DNA of 43,943 bases from Entrophospora sp. SA101 (GCA_958430865.1 CAUDNR010004610.1:1-43943); one strand, 5' to 3'; shown: positions 1-11,901, counted from the first letter of the stretch. The notes: generated from the sequence alone by a model not told the origin. Numbers and translations: made by a program.

Positions 1-388
1 TGTGTTACAATAAAAATTTTTATAAATAAATCAACGTAAATAATGGTTTACATTCAATTATTGTCACATTTAATTTAATTCACATTTTTATTTTATTTAT
101 TTTACTTATGTTCTAAAATTGTCTTGACAGATTGATAAGAATATATGATTAATATTTAGATTATTATTTATATTTATTTGTATTTTGCCTATATTAATAT
201 AAAAAGGACATATTTTCTAAGATAATAAAGTTAACTTGTATTTTTACAACAATTAAAATATCTGTTTATAGAGAAACATATTCATATTTTAATTTTAAAA
301 AGTAATTCTTACATCAACATTCTAAAAAATTATCAAGGGCTTTCTGTTTTTATTTAAATCTTATCATAATTCAATATTATATTTAAAA
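1..388. other. AT-rich intergenic DNA
   Basis: No reading frame or RNA gene could be supported here. The stretch is strongly AT-rich and ends just upstream of the broken family gene that starts at 389. Confidence 0.5.
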
Positions 389-1636
389 ATGAATAAACAA
401 ACAAACCTTAAGTCACTTGCAAAAGATTTGCCTTGCATTTTTAGTTGCTTATTTGAAAAATATGAACAAGAAGGTTTAAAAAATGTGAAACTAAAGAATT
501 CCATATGTAATATATATCGTGAAGCAATGGCTCTAGAACTTGTATAGCCATATGTAAAAACCCATTCAAATTTATCAGTTCATAATTACTTAGCTTGGGC
601 TAAAAAACAAGAAGATCCTATTTATCAATTAAAATTTGAACAGGTATTATTTAATTATTATTATATTTATTATAATTTTTAAAAAAGAAAAAACTAATCC
701 TTTTATTTTATAAATAGATATTTTATTATTTACAAGCAATTATTTGTTATTGAACAGCTATATGTACCAACCATCCTCTATTAAAAAGCACAGCACAGAG
801 AGTATTTGCACCTATTTGGTCTGCTCGTCACCATCCTATTTATCAATTGATAGAAGTTGCAGATGAAGAACAATTACTCAAACTTCATCCAAACATACAT
901 AATCTAATTGAAAAAAATTGTGTAATATCAAGATCAGGATTATACAATCAGCATCAAGGAATTGATACAATTTTAGAAGAAATAAATAAAGTATTAAAAT
1001 CATTAATACCACAACACCACAGTTGCATCACTGGGAAATTGCTGCACGTAACTGCAAAAAATTTATCCAGGTAATTTTAAATAAATTAAATTATTATTTA
1101 ATTAATTTTTATTAATTTAAGATTTTAAATTTTAATAGTTGAGAACAAATTTTTTTAATACAATTGGATATAATGATAATTTGATAAACACACCAAGAAA
1201 TCACCCCGAGTCATCCACAGAATGCAACAGGTTTTGTGCCTTTTTGAGAAAGAATAATTTTCTTAATCCAACAATTATAAAATCTAATTTTGAAGGTCTT
1301 GGTGGAGAATCTAAGTTAAGTGATCAATTAAAAGATTTTACCAATTTAGCAAAAAAAGCTAGACAAGATTATATTATTGAAGTATTTAGTAGAAAAAATA
1401 AAAATTCATTATCTCAATGTATTCCAGTAACCCAACAAGAAGAGAATGAATTAAGATTTACTCATGTAGAAATTCTAAAAAGAATAGAACAGCTTCTTAA
1501 TCAAGTTGACAATAATATCAATTTAAAATATAGTACAATAGTTTCTAAAAAGAAAAGTGAATTAATAGATATATTAAATGAGCTAGAAAATTTACAAAAA
1601 GAAAATACTTACAACGAAGAAGAAATCATTAATTAA
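389..1636 (+). pseudogene. Broken three-exon gene of an unnamed repetitive family
   Basis: Three exons can be joined by frame: 389-643, 718-1070 and 1139-1636, with GT...AG introns at 644-717 and 1071-1138. The reading frame is damaged three times. There is a TAG at 545-547, a TGA at 751-753, and a frame change between about 1010 and 1029. After that change the frame reads HWEIAARNCKKFIQ and joins cleanly, phase 0, to the third exon (LRTNFFNTIGYND...). The last exon ends in an acidic, coiled-coil-like stretch (ELIDILNELENLQKE). I recognise no named domain. The style matches repetitive hypothetical proteins I associate with Rhizophagus gene models, but that is memory and unverified. It could instead be a relic of a transposon-encoded protein. 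Confidence 0.6.
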
Positions 1637-1914
1637 CTTCTTTTAAAGTTCATGTGTTTGTAAAATCTTGACTTGCTAATCATTAAATCATTAACAGATA
1701 ATGTAATAATTAAATAAATGAATAATATAAAAATTTATAAATTCAAACTATTCCTTCTGTTGTCCAACTTTTTCAGTACTCAGATCACTGAGATCCCTCA
1801 ACGCTCCGAACTGATTATTGACTGATTATGGTTTAATATATGCGTTTCTATATAATTCTTCGGTTTTTTTTTTAGGTTTCTTAAAAAAAAAAGTCACAAG
1901 ATCAATAAAGAAAA

Positions 1915-2370
1915 ATGGCTTTTTTACGAAATTTTATTGGGGAAAAATTTTCTAGAACATTGTTTGTTACACATCCCGATTTAGCAAAATTCCTGACTGC
2001 ATTAGCCACATATATTAGAGACTCCAAATTTGGAAATCATTTATACATTTTGCAAATAATTATTATTTGGACTTTTTTTTTATTTACGATATACGATGGC
2101 ATTACTATTACTATTATGGTTTACGACTTTACGACTTTAGTATTAGTATTAGAGGTCTCATTCCGAAATTTACCCTATTACTATTACTATTATTATGGTT
2201 TATACATAGTGCCGAATTCAGGAATTCCGATAGATTCTCATCATGCAGCGGTAAATATAGTAAAGTCTCCACATTATATTATAGTTTTTTTTTATTGTAA
2301 TCCTTGTCATTATTCTAATATTGAATCAAGCAGGATATTGGCTATCAAAGATACGCATATGTACATGTAG
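1915..2370 (+). CDS. Uncertain hypothetical ORF with microsatellite core
   Basis: An ATG after an A-rich leader opens a 151-codon frame. The first 40 or so residues (MAFLRNFIGEKFSRTLFVTH...) look protein-like. The middle is encoded by imperfect TTA/TAC trinucleotide repeats and reads YYYYYYY, which suggests chance openness. An adjacent frame is also open for 77 codons, as expected from a simple repeat. No domain is recognised. It may be a first exon only, or not a gene. Confidence 0.2.
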   Translation: MAFLRNFIGEKFSRTLFVTHPDLAKFLTALATYIRDSKFGNHLYILQIIIIWTFFLFTIYDGITITIMVYDFTTLVLVLEVSFRNLPYYYYYYYGLYIVPNSGIPIDSHHAAVNIVKSPHYIIVFFYCNPCHYSNIESSRILAIKDTHMYM

Positions 2371-3762
2371 CTAATTTAGAATCAAATCGTGGGAAAGGTA
2401 AATGGTTTTGTTTGATAGACTTGACTTTACCTGGAATTACCATTTAGAGCTGAATAAGGGTTTATACACGCACAGGGATTGGTAATTGGATTGGATAAAA
2501 TTCTCTCCACTTTATTGAAAATCTAACACGAAATAAGTGAACATACATATCCTGATAAACCATGAACATACTAATTGTAGAATAACATTTAATTTAAGAT
2601 ATAGCTAAATTTTTTTTTTATTAATTAAATATGGATGATAGAGAATTCTGAAATAATGATGAAAGTAGGAAAAGTAGGAAAATGGAAAGAAACTCAACCA
2701 AAAAAAAAATTTATATATTCAAATTTTGTTTTTATAGGACCCAGAAACGAATAATTGATTGTGAAGAAAGCATGGGATTAGATATTCAAGCCAGTCAGGA
2801 AGTTTAAAGAAGCAAGTGCCGTACTAACCTTTTTAAATTTACTTTTTTCTGCAGGCTATTTTGTTTCTTTCCACAACATCGTTGTCGGTTTTGATGAATG
2901 GCTAAAATTTATATGACGTTCCTAACCATAATTTAAATTTTGTGTATCATTTTTTAATTGGCAAATCAAGATTTATACGGCTTTTGTTTCACAACTACCA
3001 TCAATATTAATATTTATAATGCATTCTTTAAAGTTTTTGTTGAATAATTAGTTGAAATAATCGATCTTCACCTTGACCATGTCAGATTGTGATCCTCGAC
3101 TACAATAAAGAAACCATTAACAGATAAATAATAAATAAATAAATTTTGATAGTTTCAAAATTTATTGATTGATTCAAAGCTTCCTTCCTTCACCAAGTGA
3201 TTAAATTACATCGTTAATCGACTATCATGCTAAAACGTTTTTAAAAGCTCCAGAACAAGTACTCAATTTCTAATTGTCAAAAGACATGCGAGCATCTGGA
3301 TCTTGAGTATGACTGACTATTCATTGCACCAGATTATTTTTTATTTGTACGTAACAAAGGTCACTCTGTAGTTTTTCCATTTGCTCGACAATCTATCCGT
3401 AGTGAAAGTTTTTGTTCTCTTATTATCTTAGCTCTTAGTGTTACAAAGTCATCGTAGTATTTGTTTTATCGGTGAAGAGGTCTGTTCATATTAATTTTGT
3501 ATGTAATTCATCAATAATTAATTTATCAATTTTTTATGTATGTTCTCTAAATATTAAATATCCACCCACACATTAAGATTTATATTTAATGAATGGTTAA
3601 GTAGTAATACTTGGAGAATAATTTAATCTACACAAAGTTTGAAAAATGTTGTAAAAACTAATTCAATAAAATTTTTTTTAAACAATTCGGGAACTTTGTG
3701 ATTAAAGTGTTTAAAGAAAAAAAAAATTTTTTTTTTTTGATTTAGATAATCTTTACTACGTA
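2371..3762. other. Gene-free AT-rich DNA
   Basis: No sustained coding frame, RNA gene or inverted-repeat element was found. The only long minus-strand frame (about 3623-3808) runs through T/A homopolymers and ends inside the inverted-repeat element at 3763, so I do not call it. Confidence 0.4.
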
Positions 3763-3959
3763 CAGTCAAACCTCGATAAGCCGAACCACTATAAACCGAT
3801 TTTCGCAAATTGGTTAACCAAATCAGTCACACATGCATTTTTTACACGCGGCGAATAGTGATAATAAAATAACACTAATTGTAAATCATCATAAACCGAA
3901 TTTTTGTGATTCCCAAAAGTTCGGCATATCGCTTATCGAGGTTTGTGTTTGACTTGTGT
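3763..3959. mobile_element. Pogo/Tigger-like miniature inverted-repeat element
   Basis: The left end reads CAGTCAAACCTCGATAAGC. The reverse complement of the right end reads ACACAAGTCAAACACAAACC followed by TCGATAAGC. They share AGTCAAAC and AACCTCGATAAGC, separated by a short insertion in the right end. Internal TATAAACCGA/TATGATGATT segments also face each other. The 197-bp element is flanked by TA on both sides (3761-3762 and 3960-3961), the target of Tc1/mariner and pogo elements. The CAGTnnAACCTCGnT terminus is typical of pogo/Tigger relatives. No transposase is encoded, so it would be non-autonomous. Confidence 0.65.
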
Positions 3960-5539
3960 TAATTATACACAAAACGCGAAAATCCGAAATTTCTAAAAAT
4001 ACATTCAACGATATTCAATAAATCAAAAATGAACTTCCTAAATATAGGTTGTTTCAACCTGGGGGTTGTTGTGTAATAGAGTAATAGATCAACAACATCC
4101 AACACGTCCATTGATTTGATCATAATGATTGTCTATATAAAAATATAAGAATAATAGATAATTAATATCAAAAACTAACCTTTTTGCCTCGAGATGATAT
4201 TTCTTTGTTTATACATATTCCCAAATTATGAATTAGCACAATAAACTTAATTTTAGTCTGTGTATCCTTAATTTATTAGGCCTATGTTACCCAATTAAAA
4301 ATTTGTCCTACTAAAATCATTTGTCGTCATCACCATGTGTACCAGTGTACAAGTCACGAGATATAGGAAACTTGTTATAACTGCTAAAATTTTACCACCA
4401 ATTAAAAACTTTTGCTAGTGAAGGAAAAAAATATTGTTAATTAGACAAAATAATTAAAATAATAATTTACAATTTGACCAAAGATACTTTTTTTCTTAAA
4501 TTTAATGATATTTAATGCATATATTTATTTAATTGTATCTGTATGTTATCATATTTATGCATATGTTAACAACGACGAACGACATGTTTCATTCTCTATT
4601 ATTTCAAACAATAATTTTCCTTAATAGGAATAGTATCAGTTAACCTACTAGTACCAAATAATTAATATCATGTCCGTGGTTTTTTATTTAGATCGTCAGA
4701 ACAGCGGGGAATAAGAACAAAACCGATTTAATTCATAATAAATACAGGTTTTGATATAGAATTTATATAATAGTGATAGAATTGACGAATTTACAAAAAT
4801 TAAAAGTAAAAAAAAAACGAATTCAACAAAATAAAATTCTGAATTTTACAAAAAAAAATATATATTGTATCATAAATTATATAGTCAATATATGTATCAC
4901 ACTATTTCTATCGTTATTATTTATTACATTATCGTAATATTATTAGTCAGCTTTTTATAATCAGAGTTCTTTAGAATTATTGGAACCGCTTTTTAAAAAA
5001 GAAATTCTATGATTTTTTTAACCGTAAATGTAAATGTAAATGTAAATAAATGTCAGCGCGGTCATGATCGTGGCCGTGCACACAAACAGATCCGACGATA
5101 CGATTCATTTTGATGTTTTCGATTAAACACAAGCGATTTGTTTATATAAATAAAATTAGAATGCAACGGATTCTCTTTCTGTCTATTAAATAGGACAATC
5201 ACTACAAAAATTAATTAACTGGTTAAAGAAATTCGCGAATTAGTGTTTCAAACTCTAAAAATATAAAGAGTTTAAACATTTTCAAATCAAGACCAATAAT
5301 GAAAAAGAATCTTTAAAAATTAAATATATATATAAATAAATCCTTTTATTCCAAGAAAAAATTCAATAAAATAGTTTGATCTTTATAATTTGTTTATTTA
5401 CAAAAAAAAAAAAACAAAACCATTACTAATATATATATGAATTCCTACTCTTTTTCACATTCACAATCACCTCACATTCATTTATAATACTTTTAAAAAA
5501 ATAAAATTATAAACCTACACACACATTCATACCACCATC
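3960..5539. other. Gene-free AT-rich DNA upstream of the receptor gene
   Basis: No coding frame could be supported. A short tandem ATGTAA array lies near 5028-5048, and a small GC-richer patch near 5050-5100. The 3' part is presumably the promoter and leader of the receptor-like gene at 5598. Confidence 0.4.
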
Positions 5540-5541
5540 TA

Positions 5542-5586
<45 letters not shown>
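5540..5586 (+). repeat. (TC)n tract just upstream of a start codon
   Basis: About 22 uninterrupted CT dinucleotides end 11 bp before the ATG of the receptor-like gene. The tract is probably in the 5' leader or core promoter. On the minus strand it creates an artificial (RE)n reading frame that is not a gene. Confidence 0.85.
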
Positions 5587-5590
<4 letters not shown>

Positions 5591-5597
5591 AACCATA

Positions 5598-5839
5598 ATG
5601 GAACCCGGAGTAATAATTTTAAATATACTATGGACTATATCATTCTTTTCGACCCTTTGTATGGCAACGGCATTCCATTTAAGTGGAAAGAATCCGATGG
5701 TGAAAATATTTTGTATAACTACAGCTTTAATGTCTCTAAATGTTCTATTTAGCATTGTATTCGATAATCAATTAGAAAGGGCACCAAAAGCCTTTTGCTT
5801 TTTCCAAGGTTTATTTGTAAGCATACTAATATAAATTAC

Positions 5840-5873
<34 letters not shown>

Positions 5874-7414
5874 GATAAATATTAATCATTATTCTCCAAT
5901 TTATTTTACAATTCATTTATTTGACACAGCTTCAATTTAATACATTTGCTCAAGATATATCTGCACTTTGTTTCTCAATACACGTTTATAGACTAATAGT
6001 TTTGAAGATAAACGATACATCAATACGTATAAAGAAGCGATATTATATAGCTTGTGCGGTTTATACAATAACATTCACCACGATCTTGGGGATAGTTGCT
6101 TCACATACTGATTCGATTCAACCAAGAAAAATGAATTGGTATTTATTTATCTATTATTTATTTATATTTTGATTTTGTTTATTTGTTTGTGAATTTTGTT
6201 TATTTTGATTTTCAAAATATTTACTATTTTATTATTATTTTATTATTTTATTATTTTATTATTTTATTGTAGTGACGTCTTAAGACCAGCTTATGTTCGT
6301 TTACTTGGTTATTCTGGAGTAAATGTTATATTTGCCATACCTGGAGTGTATTTTAGTGGTATTGTATATATATATATATATTTATATTTATTTTATTTTT
6401 CTTTTTTCTTTTTTTTCTTTTTTATATTAATTCTATAATGTTTATTATTAATAAAAATCAATAGGTCATTCAGCTTATATGGTATTTCGACATTTGGAAA
6501 GATTTAGAACGATGTCATTAAAAAGCAGTAACAAATCATCCAATCCTACATTAACTGGTAGTCAAGAGTCAAGCAAAAATGATATCGAAAGCAATAAAGA
6601 GAAAAATAATGAACATGAACCGGAATCACCGCCATCACCGCCACTACCACCACTACCACTAGCCATTTTGAGCGACAACGAAGATAATGATATCCAATTG
6701 TTAGATGATAACGGTAACGTCAGCAATAATAATGAATATGAACTAACAACGTTTTCGTCACCAATATCGCCACCACTACCAGTCTTTTCCAACGACAACG
6801 AAGAAAACATTATTAGTAGCTATTATGAGAACCGCTTATCAGACGGTGAAGGCAATAAAGACAGTGTCAGCGATAATAACGAATATGGGTTGACGACACT
6901 TCCGTCACCACTATTACCACCACCACCAGCCTTTTTAGACAACAACAATAACAACAACGAAGAAAATATCAATAATAACCATCTTAACGAAACAAAAATA
7001 ACAATTAAAAATATTAAAGCTAATTCCATAATTGTAAATAAAGATAATAATAAAGACACCTATGTACGTGTGAATAGTACAGATAACAATAGTAACGATG
7101 GTGGTGATAATAATAGGATTAACGAAGGTAAAAATACCAATACTTCACAAAACCGAACAGAAGTTCTACAAAAAAAAACATATGATACAACAAAATCTGC
7201 AGCAAAACGTATGGCACTATTTTGTTTATTTTTCATAATAATAAATTTTTTAGGATCAATCACTACCTTAAAAGTTGCACTGACTGGAGAAGATTTTAAT
7301 CCGCACATACAACCAAATGATGTAATTGGTAGTATGATTGGTATAATAGTCACATCTGTATTTTGTACTTCCAGTGAAATTAAAAGACTTAAATCAATAT
7401 TCACCAGAAGATAA
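5598..7414 (+). CDS. Seven-transmembrane receptor-like protein with very long third loop
   Basis: Four exons join in frame: 5598-5816, 5930-6138, 6273-6358 and 6465-7414, giving 487 residues. Hydrophobic segments fit seven helices: about 4-26, 37-58, 74-105, 112-134, 150-178, 420-443 and 458-478. The loop after helix 2 has a CFFQGLF motif, reminiscent of the conserved Cys at the top of helix 3 in cAMP-receptor-like and other fungal GPCRs. The loop between helices 5 and 6 is about 230 residues of acidic, Asn-rich sequence with three proline clusters (SPPSPPLPPLPL, SPISPPLPVF, SPLLPPPPAF), likely intracellular and disordered. The C-terminal tail is only about 10 residues. Intron 1 contains an (AT)n tract. 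A GPCR role is inferred from topology only; the subfamily is uncertain. Confidence 0.75.
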
Positions 7415-7679
7415 AAAAATTAGATATTACTTTTAATAGAAATAAAAGTATCGTAGAAATTAGTTATAGCTGACTGAATTTCATTGTAAATTATTCATTT
7501 ATTATTTTATCCAAAAAAAAAAAAAAAAAATTCAAACTGTATTTATTTACTTTAGGAATTTCTTTTTTCGAAAAAAAAAAAAAGTGAAATTTTCAATATA
7601 AAATTACAATTAACACATTTATTATAGATATAGAATATTATTATTAGTACATGTTGTGCTTTTTTAAAAAAAAATTGAG

Positions 7680-9148
7680 TTAAACCCAAGATTTATTCAT
7701 TAATTTTGGGGTAATGATTGGTAATGTGCGACTAGTATAAATAGCTTCGGGATGATTAACTCCGCCACCGCCACCGCTATTACTTGCTCCTTCAGAAGAA
7801 GAATAATGTCGTTGTTCATTTTCCAAATTAGCATAATGCTCTTCGCCCCACAACTCATACTGGATATCTTTTAATCGTCTAATTATTTCTTGTGCATCCG
7901 GTCGTTTCTTTGAATTATTATCCCAACAATTGTTCATCAATTTGATAATCGAATCTGGCAAATCATTGGTTTTATAACTTGCAGGCCTAAGCCCTCGACA
8001 AATCGATATCGCCAATTCTAAATTATGTCCATATTTATTAAATGGTGGTTGATGGGTTAGTAATTCCCACATTACCATTCCGTAACTATAAATATCCGAT
8101 TTGCTGGTGTGCTGTTTGCCACATAATACTTCTGGTGCAACATATGGCAAGACTCCATATAATTTCCTTTTTTCTACCGCTGCTGCTGTTGCTGCTGCGG
8201 TTGTTGTAGATAATAATGATGATGATGACGATGACTGTAACGATTCGTTCGGTGGAATCGATGATCCTAAGTCTGCTATATATGCACTTCCAATGCTATT
8301 TATTAATATATTACCAGGATGTAAATTACGATGTGTTGTGCCAATCGTATGAATAAGTTCTAATGCTTCTGCAATTTCTTTCATAATCTTTATTATAAAT
8401 TTTAATCTTGACGAATTATCATTATTATGATTATTATTATGCCTACGTAAAAATTGACGAATATTGCCATTATCTGCATAATCTAATACAAGTATATAAT
8501 CTTTGGTTTTTGGATCTTGTGAGAACCCATATATATTAATCAATTTTCCCATCCCGCATAACGTATGTGTCCATATCTATATGTATAATTAATTATAATT
8601 AATTAGACGTAGGGTTCGAGATAGAATTGAAAAAAGAATAACAATAAATTAATGTTTACCTCTTTGATAAAATCATCACTAATATTTGATCTGGTATGAT
8701 GCATAACTTTTAAAGCAACCGAACAATTTTTGGCTCGATACCATTGTTTCTTTCTAGAATCCCACGACAAAATAGGTCCATCAAGCCAAATAGCTTTATG
8801 AGTATTGGCATAACCACCAGATCCGATAAACGAGACATTTCTAAATCGATCATACGGAATCCATTCGATCACTTGTGAGAAATAAACGGCTGCCAGTTGC
8901 ACTTCGCTTATCAAATAATCAAGTGTTCGATGTCCACTAGTCCAACTGTTGAAATTCCTAGTGAATCGTTCCGAGTTACAATTGTGACACCAGAACGGTT
9001 GTAGTTCGGGTTCGTTACAATCTTCACAATTGCCTGGGTCTTTGAAAATACGTGATATCCATTTCGCTAACGGTGTGTCTTCATATTTTTCACAGTTGTC
9101 ATCTTCTTCATACATTATTGCGGTAGTTATAGCAGTTGAACTCATCAT
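7680..9148 (-). CDS. TKL-type protein kinase homologue lacking the HRD aspartate (predicted pseudokinase)
   Basis: Two exons, 9148-8660 and 8576-7680, join in phase 0 and encode 461 residues. Residues 41-57 form a CxxC-x9-CxxC ribbon. The signature EWIPYDRF precedes a glycine loop (GSGGYANTHKA, about 109-119). The beta-3 lysine is K147 (ALKVM) and the candidate helix-C glutamate is E163. The catalytic loop reads HRNLHPGN, so the usual HRD Asp is Asn247 (codon 8327-8325). The Mg-binding motif is DLG (Asp265), and YVAPEVL and SDIYSYGMVMWEL follow normally. The C-terminus is Gly/Ser-rich. An activation loop with Ser and Ala runs is encoded by trinucleotide repeats. Phosphotransfer is doubtful; a scaffold or allosteric role is inferred. 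Otherwise it is a typical Rhizophagus-style TKL protein. Confidence 0.85.
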
Positions 9149-10314
9149 TATACGAATAAAATAAAATAATGTTATTACGATTTAAATTGTACTTTTTTTT
9201 TTCTTTGAAATAAATAAATGAATGAATAATTCATTTAAATGATAAATATCGTGATTTTTTAGATAAATGAATAAATCTAAGGAATTAATTTCTCTTTGCA
9301 AAAAAAAACCTGAAAGATGGTTTGGAGGAGGGAAGAAAAGAAAGTATTTTTTAAAAGAGAGAGGAAGAGAAGTTTTAACGTAACGAAAATAAGATTTTTA
9401 AAAAAAAGCTAATTATTAATTATTTATATGAATGGTTTTTTTAATATGTTGTGAAAAGTTTGATAAAACAAAAACAAATAAACAAATATAAAACCGTATA
9501 TAAAAAAACAAATCGAGTTTATTAATTAGAGTAACTTTTCATGGAGAAGCATAATTGTGACGTAAACTTAACTAATTTGTAATTATTACAATTATTACAA
9601 ATGACTGGTAATTGATCCTTGATCACACACAACGCACACAATAATAAAATATAAAATAATATAATATAAATAGTATGGCAGGGTTGTTTTACAAAATTTG
9701 AATAATTTTATCAACAAAACCAATGCAATTGATATTATTTTTTATTTTTTTTTTTCAATTAATTAAATCCCCCCTTTAAAGGTTTCAGGCACAAAAAGAT
9801 TTTTCCCTACTATTTATGTGTGCATATGTGTATATGTATGCATGTTAAATATATATTCAAATGATTCTAAATTTTGTCGTACGAAACAAATTTAATACAT
9901 TATTCAAAAGTAGATTCCTTCCTATATCATTTTAACAATAATGTAATTATTTTAAAAAGTAGATTATGTAATTTATTGTTGTTATTATCTTTGAAAAAAA
10001 AACTGAATACGCCAAAAATATAATCAGTGTTGTTATTTCATTAATTATTACAAGGTTAAATTAAATCATTATAAATCCGAATGCGAATACAGTGCGGATC
10101 ATCTATACTCTAAAGTTAAATTTGAAATATCATGTGATTCATGTTTGTTTTTAAAAACTCTCCACCATTTAAATTCAGCTTTAAAATACGTAGGGAGTCA
10201 ATTCATCTAAAAAGGATGGTTTTTTTTTCTTAATAATTTTCGTGTTACTATTACCATACTTTGAAATGCATGACAAAATTTGGAAATGTTTTTCATTTAA
10301 TGTCATAAGGGACT

Positions 10315-10348
<34 letters not shown>

Positions 10349-10370
10349 TATTATATAAATAATACAAAAA
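9149..10370. other. Gene-free AT-rich DNA upstream of the kinase gene
   Basis: No coding frame could be supported. The stretch nearest 9149 is presumably the kinase promoter and leader. A (TTA)n microsatellite lies at about 10317-10350. Confidence 0.4.
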
Positions 10371-10596
10371 ATTCTATGGAAAAAAACTTGTTACACGAAA
10401 TTTACTCTTTATTGTATGTATATGTATATAACAAAATTTGGAATTTTCAAAATGCTAAGGCTCGGCCAATTTTTAATTTAAGAAAGAACTAGCTGATAAG
10501 TTTTGAAGCTTTGAGTCATGAGCAATAAAATTTGTCGGTTAATTTTTTTTAAAATGATATAAAATTTTATGATTTAGTATTTTGAAGCTGTTGATT
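10371..10596 (+). repeat. Dispersed repeat, copy 1
   Basis: This segment matches, in opposite orientation, the sequence at about 19658-19886. Shared landmarks in order are TTCTATG..AAAAAA, TTACACGAAATTTACT, AAAATGCTAAGGCTC, GCCAATTTT, GATAAGTTTTGAAGCTT, GAGTCATGA and TAGTATTTTGAAG. I estimate about 80% identity by eye. I see no terminal inverted repeats and no coding frame, so the element class is unknown. Confidence 0.75.
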
Positions 10597-11400
10597 GATT
10601 ATATAGATGGCTGCACCAACATCAGAATAAGATACATTTTCTACCTATGCGGATAATTTCCCTGTTAATCTTGGCCGACAACCAAACAACTCCAATGAAT
10701 TTAAGGTATTGGCTTGTTGGGCTTGTTATTGTAGTATTTCTAGACGAACAATTTGTTGCTAAGCGTCCATATCCGGAACAGTAATAACATTGCGATCCTT
10801 TATTTCTTGGAACTGGAAGAAAATACTTCGTCTCTCCAATCTATGATATATTATTAGACATTACTGTTATTTTCTAACTATTCCTTTTGCCCGTCATTGA
10901 TTTCCTAACTTTTCAAGCTTTCCCTTTAAACAAACCAACCAATTCTCCTTTCTCGAAAACATTTTTGATGCAACTGCCACCATCCTTCTCAACGACCTTT
11001 TATGTAAACATTCTTGGGATTTTCTCCCTCAAACTCACAACCAACTCTTCCGATCCTAATTTTTCAATACATTATTACTACCTGACAACTGCCCGAACCC
11101 ACGCAATAGTCATATTTGTGTTACCCTTGCTTTACTAAATTTACACTCTAGCGAGTAGACTTTGTGCTTTTGTTGCCTGAAACCGTTGCAATCAACGATT
11201 TCAACTCAGATTTAATTAATTCACTATTTTAACTCCAACTCCTTCTCTCTTTCTAACCCCTCCACAAGATCCCACCTCTCTCTTGCCCAACCTTGACTTT
11301 AAACGTTCCAGCAACGCTCCTCATTATCCAGACCACATCTGCACACAATCCCTTTAGGATATCCAAAGGTGAATCACTGACGTTATCCCTACTATTGTTA
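10597..11400 (-). pseudogene. Degraded ORF with a zinc-knuckle-like motif
   Basis: On the minus strand a frame with several stops runs through this region. From roughly 10800 down it reads KYFLPVPRNKGS and then CYYCSGYGRLATNC. That is a CCHC zinc knuckle (CX2CX4-X-X4C) in which the His position is Arg. Upstream frames contain hydrophilic, helix-like stretches such as SEELVVSLREKI. Zinc knuckles of this form are common in Gag-like and other nucleic-acid-binding proteins of mobile elements, so a transposon relic is likely. There is no intact start and no full domain. The assignment is tentative. Confidence 0.35.
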
Positions 11401-11548
11401 TCATGAAGAAAAAATATATATCTACGTACAATTGATAAACGAAAAATCTTTTAATAACAACAACAATCATAATAATCCCTTCCTTTTAATTAATAATTTT
11501 ATCTTAATCTCCTTTTTATTATATTAATAATATTATATTGTATAAGAA

Positions 11549-11901
11549 TAGGGCTTGAAATTGTACTTTAAGTAACCGGTTTTTCCGGTTCGTTTTGAAA
11601 AATCCGGTTGCAGCCAGATTTTAATTTATTGAAATTCAAAATTATATTTGGTTATAATGATGTACAGTTTTATAACCAAATTTTTACTGAATGAAATTCG
11701 TAATAGTAACAATTTATCTAAAGTATCAATCGACAAACAATTTCTATTTTTGCTTTCATTAGATTGAAAAAGGCATCATATGTATTCAACATTTGGAAAA
11801 CTGTTTTTGATTTCTTCCGCAACAGGTGTCCACTAATAATTATATTATAATATTAAAATTGAATACAACCGGTTTCTTTCCGGAACAAGTTTCAAGTCCT
11901 G
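11549..11901. mobile_element. hAT-like non-autonomous element
   Basis: The left end reads TAGGGCTTGAAATTG and the reverse complement of the right end CAGGACTTGAAACTTG. Both continue into CCGG-containing subterminal sequence (AACCGGTTTTTCCGG, and AACCGG near the other end). The 353-bp interval is flanked by imperfect 8-bp direct repeats, TATAAGAA at 11541-11548 and TATATTAA at 11902-11909 (6 of 8 match). Short YAGGG-type termini and 8-bp target duplications are hAT features. No transposase frame is present. Confidence 0.55.

Noticed and set aside
5507..5755. Minus-strand frame with a long Arg-Glu repeat
   Set aside because: It is the reverse reading of the (TC)n tract and exon 1 of the receptor-like gene; there is no independent support.
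6562..7404. Three minus-strand frames opposite the receptor loop
   Set aside because: They mirror the low-complexity Asn/Pro/Asp codons of exon 4 and read as Ser/Leu-rich shadows.
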